The notes under the pieces: model-generated | Database searches by the model: none | What the model saw: only the letters and a program-made list of their open reading frames with translations | What the model was told of the DNA's origin: nothing | Assembly: GCA_001599295.1 (NCBI GenBank) | Contig: BCGN01000004.1 | Span: 496,346-560,345, forward strand | DNA: 64,000 bases | Direction: 5' to 3' | Source of the DNA: Sporopachydermia quercuum | Lineage: Eukaryota > Ascomycota > Sporopachydermiomycetes > Sporopachydermiales > Sporopachydermiaceae | Shown here: one piece after another, positions 9,223-20,900 of the stretch | Numbering within the stretch: position 1 is the stretch's first letter | Layout of the letters: the number at the start of each line of letters is the position of its first letter | Translations under genes and position numbers: made by a program

Positions 9223-12200
9223 TATATTCGTTTGAATGTTTGTCTTATTTAAGAAGGTCAGATTCCTATGATTTTGAATTTTCAAGTGTATGATTTAATT
9301 ATTGAAAAATATATTATCTTCACCCACTTGTTAGTATTAAATATTGCTAAAAAGTATTAGGTTCGCTTGTAGTTGATAGTTAATCATTACAATTAATTGA
9401 TGATTGTAAAACACGAAAGGATGACAAAATAAAATTAATATTCACAACGACGGAAGAATAGTATAGTGGAAACGCCAAATATTTATACTGCTTCCATCAT
9501 TCATACCTCAATCAAAGTGAAAATTGTTCAATGAGTATCAGCTTATGTGAAACGTACTATATCAAATCGGGTAATCATTGGAAGGAAAAATTTAAGCTTT
9601 AATAATATTACTAAACCTTAAACTTTAATATCAGCATTTCCCGCAAAGCCTCCCAAGGTTGATCATTCCCTGCAGTATGAACTACTTCATTTGCTTTTCC
9701 TCTGTACTAATTATTCACTCTTTGAAGTATTAAAGTTCAAATAATTTTAGTAATAAAGAAGGCGATGATGAGCTTAATAAGATTAATATTGAATTGTCTC
9801 GTAGGACTAAGCAGCTGCCGAAAATATTTACCGAAGTAACAGCAGTTAAGCATGAGTTATGCCATTTTGTTGGTAACGACGGGTCGCTTTTTTTTATCCT
9901 TGCTTTCGAAGATGGTCGAGTTCACATCGAAACCAAGCATTCTCGAATTCAATAGTTATGACTTCAATCGATATTCGCACAAAACANCTCGGTAATAACA
10001 TGAATTGTTCTCCATTAAACAAAATATCATCATAACTATTATAAAACTTCATGTGAATAACTAATTAGGTTTTAGTTTAGAAATTGTCACTACCCGAACC
10101 AGTTATTGTCATAAGCACCTCTACTTAAAAGGTAACCATGTATGCCCTTCTAAGGTCAAGTTTATGTTACGGTGAGTCAGCCGTAAAAATTAACTGGGTA
10201 TGATTCGCTCTCAAATACCTTTCTTTTCGGGTTCAGAGATTGCATGAAAGGCTTATTTCATAAGANACTTCAAATTAGAGTCTCAACTTATTAGGCGAGA
10301 ATCAAAGTACAACCAACCNGAATTCTAAAATAGTATGTTGTAGCACCGTAAACCTCATAAAGTTCGAACCTTAATATAAACTAACTATTCAGGTAAGAGG
10401 CATTACTTTTGAGACATTAGAGTTCTCTGTGTCACAAGGTTTTAATTGTAACTGTCCTTAAATACTGGATATGTCAAACACTGGATATGTCAAACACTGG
10501 ATATGTCAAACACTGGATCTTACATTAACATGGATGATTGATTCTCAGTTACTGTTAATTGAACAATATAACAAAAAGCACAAAATCTTGTGTCATATTC
10601 TAAGTCAATCTTCATCATAAACCAAACTGTAGCTTAAATAATAGAACCACCAATGTTTCTAGCAAGAGCAATTTGCTCGAGCGAAAGTTTAAATTTAAAC
10701 TTTGGTGTAGGTGACGGGCGCTCGATTGAATCTGTCAATGTCCCAATTGAGCCACATCTGATGACACTTCGAAACATCACACTTCCAACGGAGGTAATCA
10801 TGAAGATATATATTTCAAGCAACTACACGAAGAGAACTGCAGCATATATCTCAGTCAGCTTTCACATTTAGGTTGAACAGGAAACCGGTAACTCAGTATG
10901 AAGTCAAGGTGCGGAGAATGACAAACTGATGAGCAGGTATATACCTTATCGAATGAGGAGTTTAAGACCTCTTGTTGAGTTAATTGTGTTCGGCTTCTCG
11001 AAGAAAAATGATCAAACGGACTTGCTTGTTTCCAGAGCACCTTTGGTTATATAAGTAATTTCTACGCTCTACCCTAATAAAATTAGAGATACAGTAATAC
11101 TATAAAGAATACTATGTGTGTATGTATGATGGTTATTGTTCATGGAGTACTTCTGTGTTTGGGGATGATTGATCATAAAAGCTCCATACCAGTATAAAAG
11201 AGTGAATATTCATGTCGGACTTTGTAGGGGCCAATTTTTTTCTATTCGATTGTTAAGCAACAAAAGATTGAATATTCCCAGTAGTTCATATTACTGTTTT
11301 CATCGGTACTGTGAACTACTGCAAAACTACCTTCAATCTTCATAGTCGTAGCATCAATCATCAATACCTGTTCCAATTATTTAAAGATCTTTCGGTATAC
11401 CCACTTCTCCTATTCAAAGTATATGAATCTCACCTGACTGCCCGCTCATTTTCATGATCATTTGGATCGTCCTTGTGGGATATTTTCGATGGCACGTCGA
11501 AATCATTAGAAAATCCCAGAAAACATGGAGGCAGTAATATTGTTACTGTCATGATAAATAGAGTCAATAACAGCTTCTCATGGTGGAGACAGGTAGTGAG
11601 TGAGTGGGGCATAAATGACATAGATAATAGAAAGAAGGTACAAAGAATGAAATTAAGGTTCAAGTTAGAAGCTTAATCATTTTCCCTAAGCGAACAAAAA
11701 CCGAAAAGCTGGCTGAATAGAGCGACAAGGAGATGCGCTTACTTTCTATTTCACATGTTTTCTCATCGTTTGAACAAGCGAGGTGATGTTCCAGTTAGTT
11801 ATTNTGATTATACATTAAATAATTCAGGTCAAATCATCGTGATTGATTATATTACTATGGAGAGTCTAAGCTGTTGCCTTAAAGGATTACTACTTATGAT
11901 TTGATGCGATTGCAACAATAAGTAGTAACAATGAGGCCAACACAGAGAATGTATTTAAGCTTGAAATGAATTATCAATTACCGCATGCTTAAACTTTTGT
12001 TGGATGATGAANCTCTGGTTGCGTCAAAGCTATGCTCGAGAACTTTTTCGGTACTTTCTCCAAACATATCCTCAATCAGTTTAACTGTGATAGCACTCCA
12101 GCAATNCAAGGGAAAGTAACCAGCTTTATCTTTGCAGATTGAAATTTCTCCAACCTCGTAGATTTAGAAACAATGGTTTTTGTTGCTTGTAAATAAATTA

Positions 12201-13784
12201 TCACACACACACACTGATGCCGTTCTGTCAGCTCAATACCAAAATTAAGATTAGAGTTTAAGCTAAGGTTTGCTAAACCTAAACACACTTCTCGTATTAA
12301 CAGCAATGGCTACCAAATACATGATGGAGAACTGACTGTTTTCAACAGACAGGAGTAAGTCACATTACCAGNGAGTCAAGCTGTTCTCTTGTTAANCCAC
12401 ATTGTTTTTCATTTCTCTTCATAATCGATTTATTTCTTCGAGGCAAATATGAAGAGAGTTCTTTTATGTTGAACCTTAATTTCANTTCATCTGAGCATGA
12501 AGCCTNAAAGTTGGTTAGTTGGAATGTCAGCGTTTTCAGATCACACTATATATAGTATTTTGTATAATCTAATACACAGAAAAAGGCAGAATATAANTGC
12601 AACCATCCGCAAATACTGTTCTCCCCTAGTTCTTTTTCTCAGAGTTTCAGCACTTTTTTGCCAACAGATCTCACTATGTATCAACCACAGGCAACACCCA
12701 TTCCTCTTCCTTACTCTGAAAACGTTGAAACTTTAAGCTTTATTCATGCATAATGATGTCATAAAAATAACATGGAAAACTCTTTATATCTTTTCCAGTG
12801 TATAAATCATTGGAGAATAGATTACACGCCAAAACTTTTGACAATATATTAAACAACATATATAACTAACGCCTTTTCCTTTTATGAGGCTGAACTTTCN
12901 ACAATTGTAATAGGAAGCTTTTGAATCCATGTCACTTCCCCACTGATGTTCTTTGTCTCGTGACTTCCCTATTACTAATGTTAAAAAATGTGTGACATGC
13001 ATGTCCTAGATTCCAGCTCCCCCGGTCACACAACAAAAGCTCTGAACAATTGGATCAGAGTTCGTAAACACGCTGATGTTTACGAACTCTCACTCGAACA
13101 AAGTAATTTCAAAGAAAAAAAAATCTTCCTTCAAGCTAACCTATCCATTGACTTACAACAAGCAATTATGAGTAGTCTCAAAGCTTCCTACAAGCACTAC
13201 AAACCATTTCGAGCTCTGTAATATTTCTCTCCTCTCCAGAACGACTTCCCTGTAGTTGTTACTTAACAATTGTCACACATTCCCTGACCAACCCCATGTC
13301 TCTCTCAAATCACATGTCTTGCTATATTTTTGTGTAGAACTTAATTCCCTGAACCAGCTGACAATTTCCTCTTTGTCGCCTTTAATATCGGAAGTTCTTT
13401 TCCTATTGTTATATTATCAGTTCGATCACTATTCAGTATTTATTATTCTTTCTTGCGTATTACCATAACAACAACAATAATAGTAAACCTCACCAGTAAT
13501 ATTTCCACTATCCTCACATCAGATTTGCTTTTCAACTGGTTGTCACTTGATCCTCAACCTTGTCACTCCACAGATTTAGTGTTACCTAAACAGAGAAACC
13601 AAAGGAAAACTGATAAACAAAACACATCGTCACTATCATCAAGTGCTATTCAAATACTATCAATCAAGTGCAGTGAGACCAGTGACAAATGCTCATTGAA
13701 GGCCATTTTTTTGTTAAATAAGAAGAAATTGTCATACGACATATAGTCAATTACACATTTCCAGTTGATTGAAATATCTCAGCA
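9223..13784. other. Long divergent spacer upstream of HOG1
   Basis: About 4.6 kb lie between the divergent wall protein gene and HOG1. No open frame here looks coding. The longest (about 70-77 codons at 11.4-13.5 kb) have low-complexity, Leu/Ile-rich or random composition and several N positions. A 16-bp tandem repeat lies at 10464-10518. The size is large for a yeast promoter region. Confidence 0.5.
10464..10518. repeat. 16-bp tandem repeat, 3.4 copies
   Basis: Three exact copies of ACTGGATATGTCAAAC are followed by a partial fourth (ACTGGAT). The copies are identical, so the array is young or maintained. It lies in the long spacer between a wall protein gene and HOG1. Confidence 0.95.
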
Positions 13785-15861
13785 ATGGCACAAGAAGAAT
13801 ACGTCAGGTAAGTAATTATTTTAATAATCATTTTGGATGCAATAGGCAAAGGGCAAATCGAATAGAAAACAGTCTGATTGAGATATTTTGTAGTTGTAAC
13901 GAGACTTATATGGAAATTGGTGTGATATATTGAAATTGTATATTTTTGCAGTAATTGGTGTAAGAATAGGAGCAAGAATAGCAGTGAGCGCTGGTTTGAA
14001 GAATAGTATGAGATAAAAACATGAGTTTATGAAGGATTTACTTTTCATAAAGACAAGCAGAATATGATGAACAATGGGCTTATTAGATAGGGAAACACCG
14101 AGTATCGTTGGTGAAATGGTGCGTTTTATACCCCAGGAATTTTGGACAATCAATACATATGGCAGATTATTGATACGAAATGGATATCCGAGTATTTGAG
14201 TTATGATATTTATGACTAGTGTGACGTGCTCCAACAACATGAATCGTGGAGGTTATGAATGATTTTACGCCTAAATCAACTGTCAGTGGGAGCGGATATT
14301 AGCTGCAGCACTAACCGTAGAATTATTATCGCATACGTCAAATGACATAAGGGTTAAAGTGTGACTATCAACATGGCTTGAAGTCCTACAAACAATATAA
14401 CAAATACAGTCAATTAAACTGTCCGGATCGATTTTCCACGCTCTGATTAGTGTTTTCTACGCCCCAAAATCTTTCAATCTTACTATTCATGAAATACCCA
14501 CCTTTTGATCAACTCTTGTATCACATCACTATCACCTCAGATCATCATGTCTGCTGTTCTTCTGTTACTTTCTAAACAAATCAGCTAATGGCAATTTCCA
14601 ATATTCAGTCACGTCATCTGTCATAGAACACTCTTTTTCATGTCCTTTCCAACACTTCCTCAACAAAAACTATTCATATTCTGCTGTTTCTCTCACACTG
14701 TTTATGCTATGCCTGTTTTTCATGTTTTCTATTCCCTTTGTTCTCATTCAACACATNTCCCTTGTTTTTGCAACTAACAACTAACATCTATTCAGAGTCC
14801 AAATATTTGGCACGGTGTTTGAAATAACTACACGATATACCGACCTAAACCCAGTAGGTATGGGAGCTTTCGGTCTAGTATGCTCAGCCAAAGATCAACT
14901 CACAGGAAGAAACGTGGCAATCAAAAAAATTATGAAACCTTTCAGTACCGCAGTTCTAGCCAAAAGAACCTACAGAGAATTAAAACTGTTGAAACGTTTA
15001 CGTCACGAGAATTTGATTTCCTTAGAAGATATCTTCTTTTCTCCTTTAGAGGATATTTATTTTGTTACAGAGCTTCAAGGAACAGATCTACATAGATTAC
15101 TCACTTCCAGACCTTTAGAAAAACAATTCATACAATACTTTCTCTATCAAATTCTCCGCGGGTTGAAATACGTCCATTCAGCTGGAGTCATTCATCGTGA
15201 TTTAAAACCATCAAATATTCTCATCAATGAAAACTGTGATTTGAAAATATGTGATTTTGGTTTAGCAAGAATTCAGGATCCTCAAATGACAGGCTATGTC
15301 TCAACCAGATATTACAGAGCACCAGAAATTATGCTGACCTGGCAAAAATACGATACTGAAGTTGATATTTGGTCGGTTGGTTGTATATTTGCGGAAATGA
15401 TTGAAGGAAAACCATTATTCCCAGGCAAAGATCATGTTCATCAGTTTTCTATCATCACTGAATTGTTAGGATCACCACCAGAAGATGTGATTGAAACAAT
15501 TTGCTCAGAAAACACTTTGAGGTTTGTTCAATCTTTACCACACCGTGAGAAAGTTCCATTCAGTGAAAGATTCCAAAACGTTGAACCAGAAGCAGTTGAT
15601 TTATTAGAAAAAATGCTTGTATTTGATCCTAGAAAGAGGATTTCTGCTGCAGAGGCTTTAGCCCATCCTTACCTTGCTCCTTACCATGATCCTAGCGACG
15701 AGCCTGTTGCTGAGGAGAAGTTTGATTGGACATTCAATGACGCTGAATTGCCAATAGATACATGGAGAGTTATGATGTATTCAGAGATTCTTGATTTCCA
15801 TCATGTTGATGTTGATGGTAATAATAGTAGTAATGGTGAAGTAGTTGAAGGTCAAACATGA
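13785..15861 (+). CDS. HOG1: Hog1 (p38-class) stress MAP kinase, two exons
   Basis: CDS is join(13785..13807, 14796..15861), 362 aa. Exon 1 encodes MAQEEYV plus two bases of an Arg codon. Splicing gives [19 protein letters not shown], matching the Hog1 N-terminus (S. cerevisiae [20 protein letters not shown]). The kinase core is highly conserved: [11 protein letters not shown] glycine loop, [20 protein letters not shown] catalytic loop, [10 protein letters not shown], and the activation lip T173-G174-Y175. The C-terminal common docking acidic patch region ([15 protein letters not shown]) is also present. Hog1 is the terminal kinase of the osmotic stress cascade, phosphorylated by Pbs2 and shuttling to the nucleus. 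The tail after the kinase domain is short (about 15 residues beyond EILDFHHVD), whereas S. cerevisiae has a long Gln/Ala tail. Confidence 0.97.
13808..14795 (+). other. HOG1: 988-nt spliceosomal intron of HOG1
   Basis: The donor is GTAAGT directly after codon 8 (phase 2). The acceptor TTCAG at 14791-14795 is preceded by overlapping branch-like motifs CAACTAACAACTAACAT (14771-14787). Splicing restores the conserved N-terminus exactly. The intron is almost the size of the coding sequence and contains a 139-codon antisense open frame with no recognisable domain. No C/D-box snoRNA pair was found in it. Confidence 0.93.
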
Positions 15862-17955
15862 GGGAAGAGAAGAGAGTTGATATGTTGTATGATGGAGTAA
15901 CCCTGTAGAATGTGAGTTTTGTAGATGCTGAATAGGTAGTAATATCAAGGCAAGGTATTCGACATTAAGTAGCAATGGTAACAGTGTTTGTTTATAGGAT
16001 ATGTTGGTGATTAATTTGCTTATGACAATGAAACTATGAATAGTTTGAAGATCAGAGATCAATGAAAAAGGGTGTGATTTGAGTTGATAAGAAGCTGATG
16101 GTTAATGATAGATTGATTTGATTGTATTGTTCAATATAGTATACTATTTTATGTTTGATTATTCTATATACATTTTACTCTTGTATTCTAAACCTGGATT
16201 TGATTATCCCAACTCCAAATCCTTCATTTTGGTTATTTATATTGTTGCAATGTATGATAGTTTCAGCTCTTGGGAGGTCACATCAGCTGTTTATCAGGAA
16301 AACAACGTTTTATTGCTTGAATTAAAAGATCACCCTATAAATGAATAGATTTAATGGAAAAAGAGACAGAAAACGCTACCAATTAAGTGTATAATAACCT
16401 GCTGGTCGCTGATTTCTATTTGGAAGAATGTATTTGTCTAACTACAGAATAGATACCTTACAATTGTATGTACTTCACTAATGCCACCATATTTTCACTA
16501 TTGGCTGTTCTTTGATTTCACGCATCATTAACTATGATTGTAGAAGAACAAATAAATAGCGTCATAAGACTGAAAATTGAATTACCACAAACAATTTTTA
16601 TTATAATACAGCAACTCATAATATTTTTTAACTTCTTGATTTGATACAGTCATGCTATTCAACTCGTTTCGTACTAAAATACACTACAACGGAACACGAC
16701 TAAAATTAAACCAGTTGCACTTTTTATTATAACTCAACTCTCCACTATTAGTTCTATATATCGAAAGTGTACTTTGCTTATTTGTGTTCTTCGACTCTTT
16801 GCTGTATGTATTAATGAAAAAATCAAAGAAGACGGAGCTGATACTACTAGCTGAATCGTTTACGAACAACTTTACGTTCAGTAGTATTACGATTAATTGA
16901 TGACAGTAATGTATTACAAGTCTTAATCTCATCACCAAACTATCAAAGAATAGTAATATTATATCGAATGAACTACGATACAGAACATTTGATAGCAAAT
17001 AAAGTTTACCACTTAGTAGGTTTAAGTTAGTGGTACTAATTTAAAGTTTCAAACTTTAATACTTAAACAAAAGCTTATTTTTTATTTGTAAAGAGAATTC
17101 AATCTATCTGCATAAGGAGTTACTCGATCATGCTCTGATATCCATCAATAATACTCTATTAATGCATTAACATAGTTCTTTTTGGCTTTGAATTCAATTC
17201 AATCTAAAGATATTAGTTAGTAGAATCCTATTAGACAGTAATATTCGCCTGTGACAAAGTTCAATTAGCAATTGAACGGAAGACGTCTTGTTCAATCAAT
17301 ATGAGACTTTAGTAACATACAACGTGCTATGCAGCAGCATGACAAACGAATAGTGTCAGATTTGCTTTTTACTTGATAAAATAAGTCATTTATGTGATTT
17401 AGATTAGACGGGCAAAGGNATCTAGTTATTATGTGTATTTTTAAGGACATTCCCGTTGAAAATTTCTCCGTTGGATAAGATGTGCATAACTAAGCAACCT
17501 ATTAGCCGAACTAACATTATAATAAAACATTACTTTCTGACATTTGAATACAATAACATGATTATATAAATACCATACTATATATGTTGATATGCAATTA
17601 TATGAATAAATAGAATAAATAGAATAACTATCATATGGTTGTTTATATGAAAATGATTGAAAATATAGAGCCAAATGGATAAATAATTGGATATATGAAC
17701 AGATAGATGTGCATATATCCAAGATGAAAATATAGACACTGACAAAAAATACTTTCATACGTTGAATATTGTATAAATATTCATATGAAAGTACTTCTAT
17801 TATGCACATAAATCATATTCCATACAATCTACCAATCTGATACAATTCAACCATAATCATAGTCCAAAAAACCATACAAATAATTAAACACACATCATCG
17901 CCTATACATCCTCATTTTATAACTTTTCCCTTTCATCTGATACTTTTAACAGCAA
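15862..17955. other. Convergent spacer HOG1/YCF1
   Basis: About 2.1 kb lie between two convergent genes, long for 3' UTRs alone. Most is AT-rich. On the minus strand a full set of intron signals occurs at 17204-17320 (see separate entry). I cannot assign a protein. Confidence 0.45.
17204..17320 (-). other. Candidate orphan spliceosomal intron (117 nt)
   Basis: Reading the minus strand: donor GTATGT at 17320-17315, perfect branch TACTAAC at 17222-17216, and acceptor TTTAG ending at 17204. The branch-to-acceptor distance fits the CTF3 introns of this window. The flanking frames give only a 9-residue peptide, so a spliced non-coding RNA or a chance match are both possible. A few such combinations are expected by chance in 64 kb of AT-rich sequence. 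Confidence 0.3.
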
Positions 17956-20900
17956 CTAATCCTCAGAAACAAAACCTCCTTGTTCACATAACGAATAGAA
18001 CAACCCATTCTTATTCTTCAAAAGATTTTCCGGGGTATCAAATTCAGCAATTTCTCCTTTATTCAATGCCAAAATACGATCGGAATCCATAATGGTATTC
18101 AATCGATGAGCAATAGTAAGAATTGTCCGATCTTTAAACTCGCTGCGAATAGTCTCCTGAAGTACCTTATCAGTCTCAACATCAACTGCTGCTGTTGCTT
18201 CGTCCAATACCAAAACCTTTGATTCTGCTAACAACGCTCTTGCTAAACACATCAACTGTCGTTGGCCAACTGATAAGTTTGATCCTCCTTCAGTTACTTT
18301 AGCATCTAATCCTCCTTGCAAGGATTCGATATGTCCCTTCAAGTGTGACAGTTCCAGTGCCCACCATAGTTTATCATCACTATATCTACCAACCGGATCC
18401 AAATTATCCCGAATTGAGCCTTCAAACACTTGTGAATCTTGGGGAATAATCGATAGGTTCTGTCGTAAGTCTGCCAATCCTATTAAGCTAGTATTCACGT
18501 TATCAATGCTAATAAACCCGCCGGTAGCCTCAATAATTCTGAACAGCGCCAATGTCAAACTTGACTTTCCTGCTCCTGTACGACCAACAATTCCAATTTT
18601 CTCTTGCGGTTTCACTGCAAAACTGATATTCCGTAGCACCAGGTCCAATTCCGGTCTGTATCTAGCTGAATAGTTATGGAATTCAACAGCGCCCGCTTCA
18701 GGCCATGTTTTAGGTACAGGATGATCGGCAACATACTCTGGAGCTTCGGAAGGAATAGCAGAGTATTCAAGAATACGCTCAACAGATACAATGTTTGTTT
18801 CTACTTCCACTGTCATTCTCACAATCCAGTTCAAACTCTGAGTGATAGATAATGCATACGACAATGAGAGACCAACCAAACCTGCAGAAATGGGTTTCCA
18901 TGCTAATGATGTAACTGACAAGCCAGCTGCTGAGAAGATGATCACAGAACCAAGAAATTCCAACCGCACCGCTAACCAACGGTTTGCGTTGATTGAAGGA
19001 TGGTATGCTTTCATATTCTGGTCTACCTTGTTTTCGTTGAGATAGTTGAATCTGTTCTGTTGTCGATAAGCACGAATTGTGTGCACTCCATTAAGAGTTT
19101 CCTGGAAATGGGCAAAAATTGGCGATCTAGTTGTAGAATCCAATCGTTTCAGTTCTCTGCTTGTTCTGAGATAGAATTTCTGGTAATGCAAATACAGGAA
19201 AGCTAATGGGAGGGCAACCAAGATGAATTCCCAAGTAGAAAAACAGATAACAAGAATAGTGAAGAAGACTTTAACAGTATTGGAGAAAAACTGGGAAAAG
19301 GTCCTTGCCAAAACTTCATCTACCTTATAAATGTCGTTGGAAAACCTATTGAGGATTCTTCCTAAAGGGGTTGTTTCAAAAAATGACATAGGGGCTCTTA
19401 ATACTGATACAACCATTCTGTGATGCAGTACTTTACTTCCAGAAATACTACAGAAAATCCATAGGACAACTGTTTGCAATAAAGTCAATAAACTGGATCC
19501 CACACCTAACGCAAAATAGACACCGAGGTAGAGACCCACTCGAGGATTATTACCTGCATGCGAGTTGACCTCTGACCAGTGTTTCAACCATATAGTACCC
19601 AATACTGATACACCTATTGAGCCTATAATGAATACTAGGAACAAAGCTACTGCATAAGGATTACAAGCTTTGGCGTATTCAAGATAAACGTCCCATTTCA
19701 CCTTTCCTTGTTCTGCATGTTCTTTTCTATTGATGGCCGAGCGACTTAATGGTGTTTTCACTGCAAATGAAGCTGTTGATGCTCTTCGGAGCGAATTTCC
19801 AGTGATAATTCTATGCAGAGATCTTTCATCTGTGAGGGATTCCGTGTCAAGAGTAATGTCCGTTTCCACCAAATCGACTGGTTCTTCAGGTAGAGGACTA
19901 GAATCTGGTCCAGTTCTTGGAGCAGAATTTGGAGTATCGTTACCACTCAATTTACCATTAACCTTGCCACTACCGTTACCCTTCCCATTACCCTTTCCGT
20001 TGCCATTTCCATTGCCATTTCCGATATCCAATTCATCAGCGTCTTCTACCTCAGTAGTGTTCCCAGAGCTACCTTGTTTCTGTTTGCCGAATTCTCTAAC
20101 CAATGCTGCTGTTGCGCCATTCTCAACGATCAATTTATTATAACTGCCTTCTTCAACAATCTTCCCTCCTGAAAGCATAGTAATTCTATCTGCTTGATTC
20201 AACACTGAAATAGAATTAGTAGCAAGGATTCTGGTCTTATGTCGCAATAGACCTTTAGGGCCCAACACATTGTCTATCAAATGTCTTCCAACATGTTCAT
20301 CAACAGCAGAAAGAGGATCATCTAGCAAGTAAACGTCTGCACGAGCATACACAGCTCTGGCTAATGATAATCTAGCCTTTTGGCCTCCAGAGAGTGAAAT
20401 ACCTTTCTCGCCAACCTCAGTCAAATCTGAATCAGCAAGGATCTCTAGATCTTCTGTCAAAGCACATGCTTCAAGAGTCCTTTGATAGAATTGAGCGTCA
20501 TATTTGGAACCAAATAAAATATTCTCTCGCACAGTACCGTTCATGATCCATGGCACTTGAGCAACATATGCTACACTTCCATGGATAGTGACAGATCCAT
20601 CAGCTCTATACAGATCTCCCAGGATTGCTTGCATGAATGCTGATTTACCAGCACCGACTTTACCAATGATACAATTCAATTCACCTTTATGAGCTTTATA
20701 GTTAATATTTTCTAAAGCTATTTTGTAGTTATCTGCATCTTTTGACCATACAAATGTTCCATCAGTGATTCTCACAGTCTCATCGCCAATTTTATTAGCT
20801 TTTGATAATCGAATCACTGCGTCCGGTTGTAATTCACCTGCAGTAAGGAAAGAGCTAAGTCGATTGATGGCTACACTTGCTTCGACAACTGAAGTAATCA

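Noticed and set aside
14060-14160. C/D-box snoRNA in the HOG1 intron (ATGATGA)
   Set aside because: No CTGA D box at a suitable distance and no terminal stem.
13821-14240. 139-codon minus-strand frame inside the HOG1 intron
   Set aside because: It is hydrophobic and AT-driven, has no domain or signal/anchor logic, and lies in an intron supported by restoration of the Hog1 N-terminus.
16118-16348. 76-codon + strand frame downstream of HOG1
   Set aside because: Ile/Tyr/Phe-rich chance translation of AT-rich 3' sequence, with no recognisable features.
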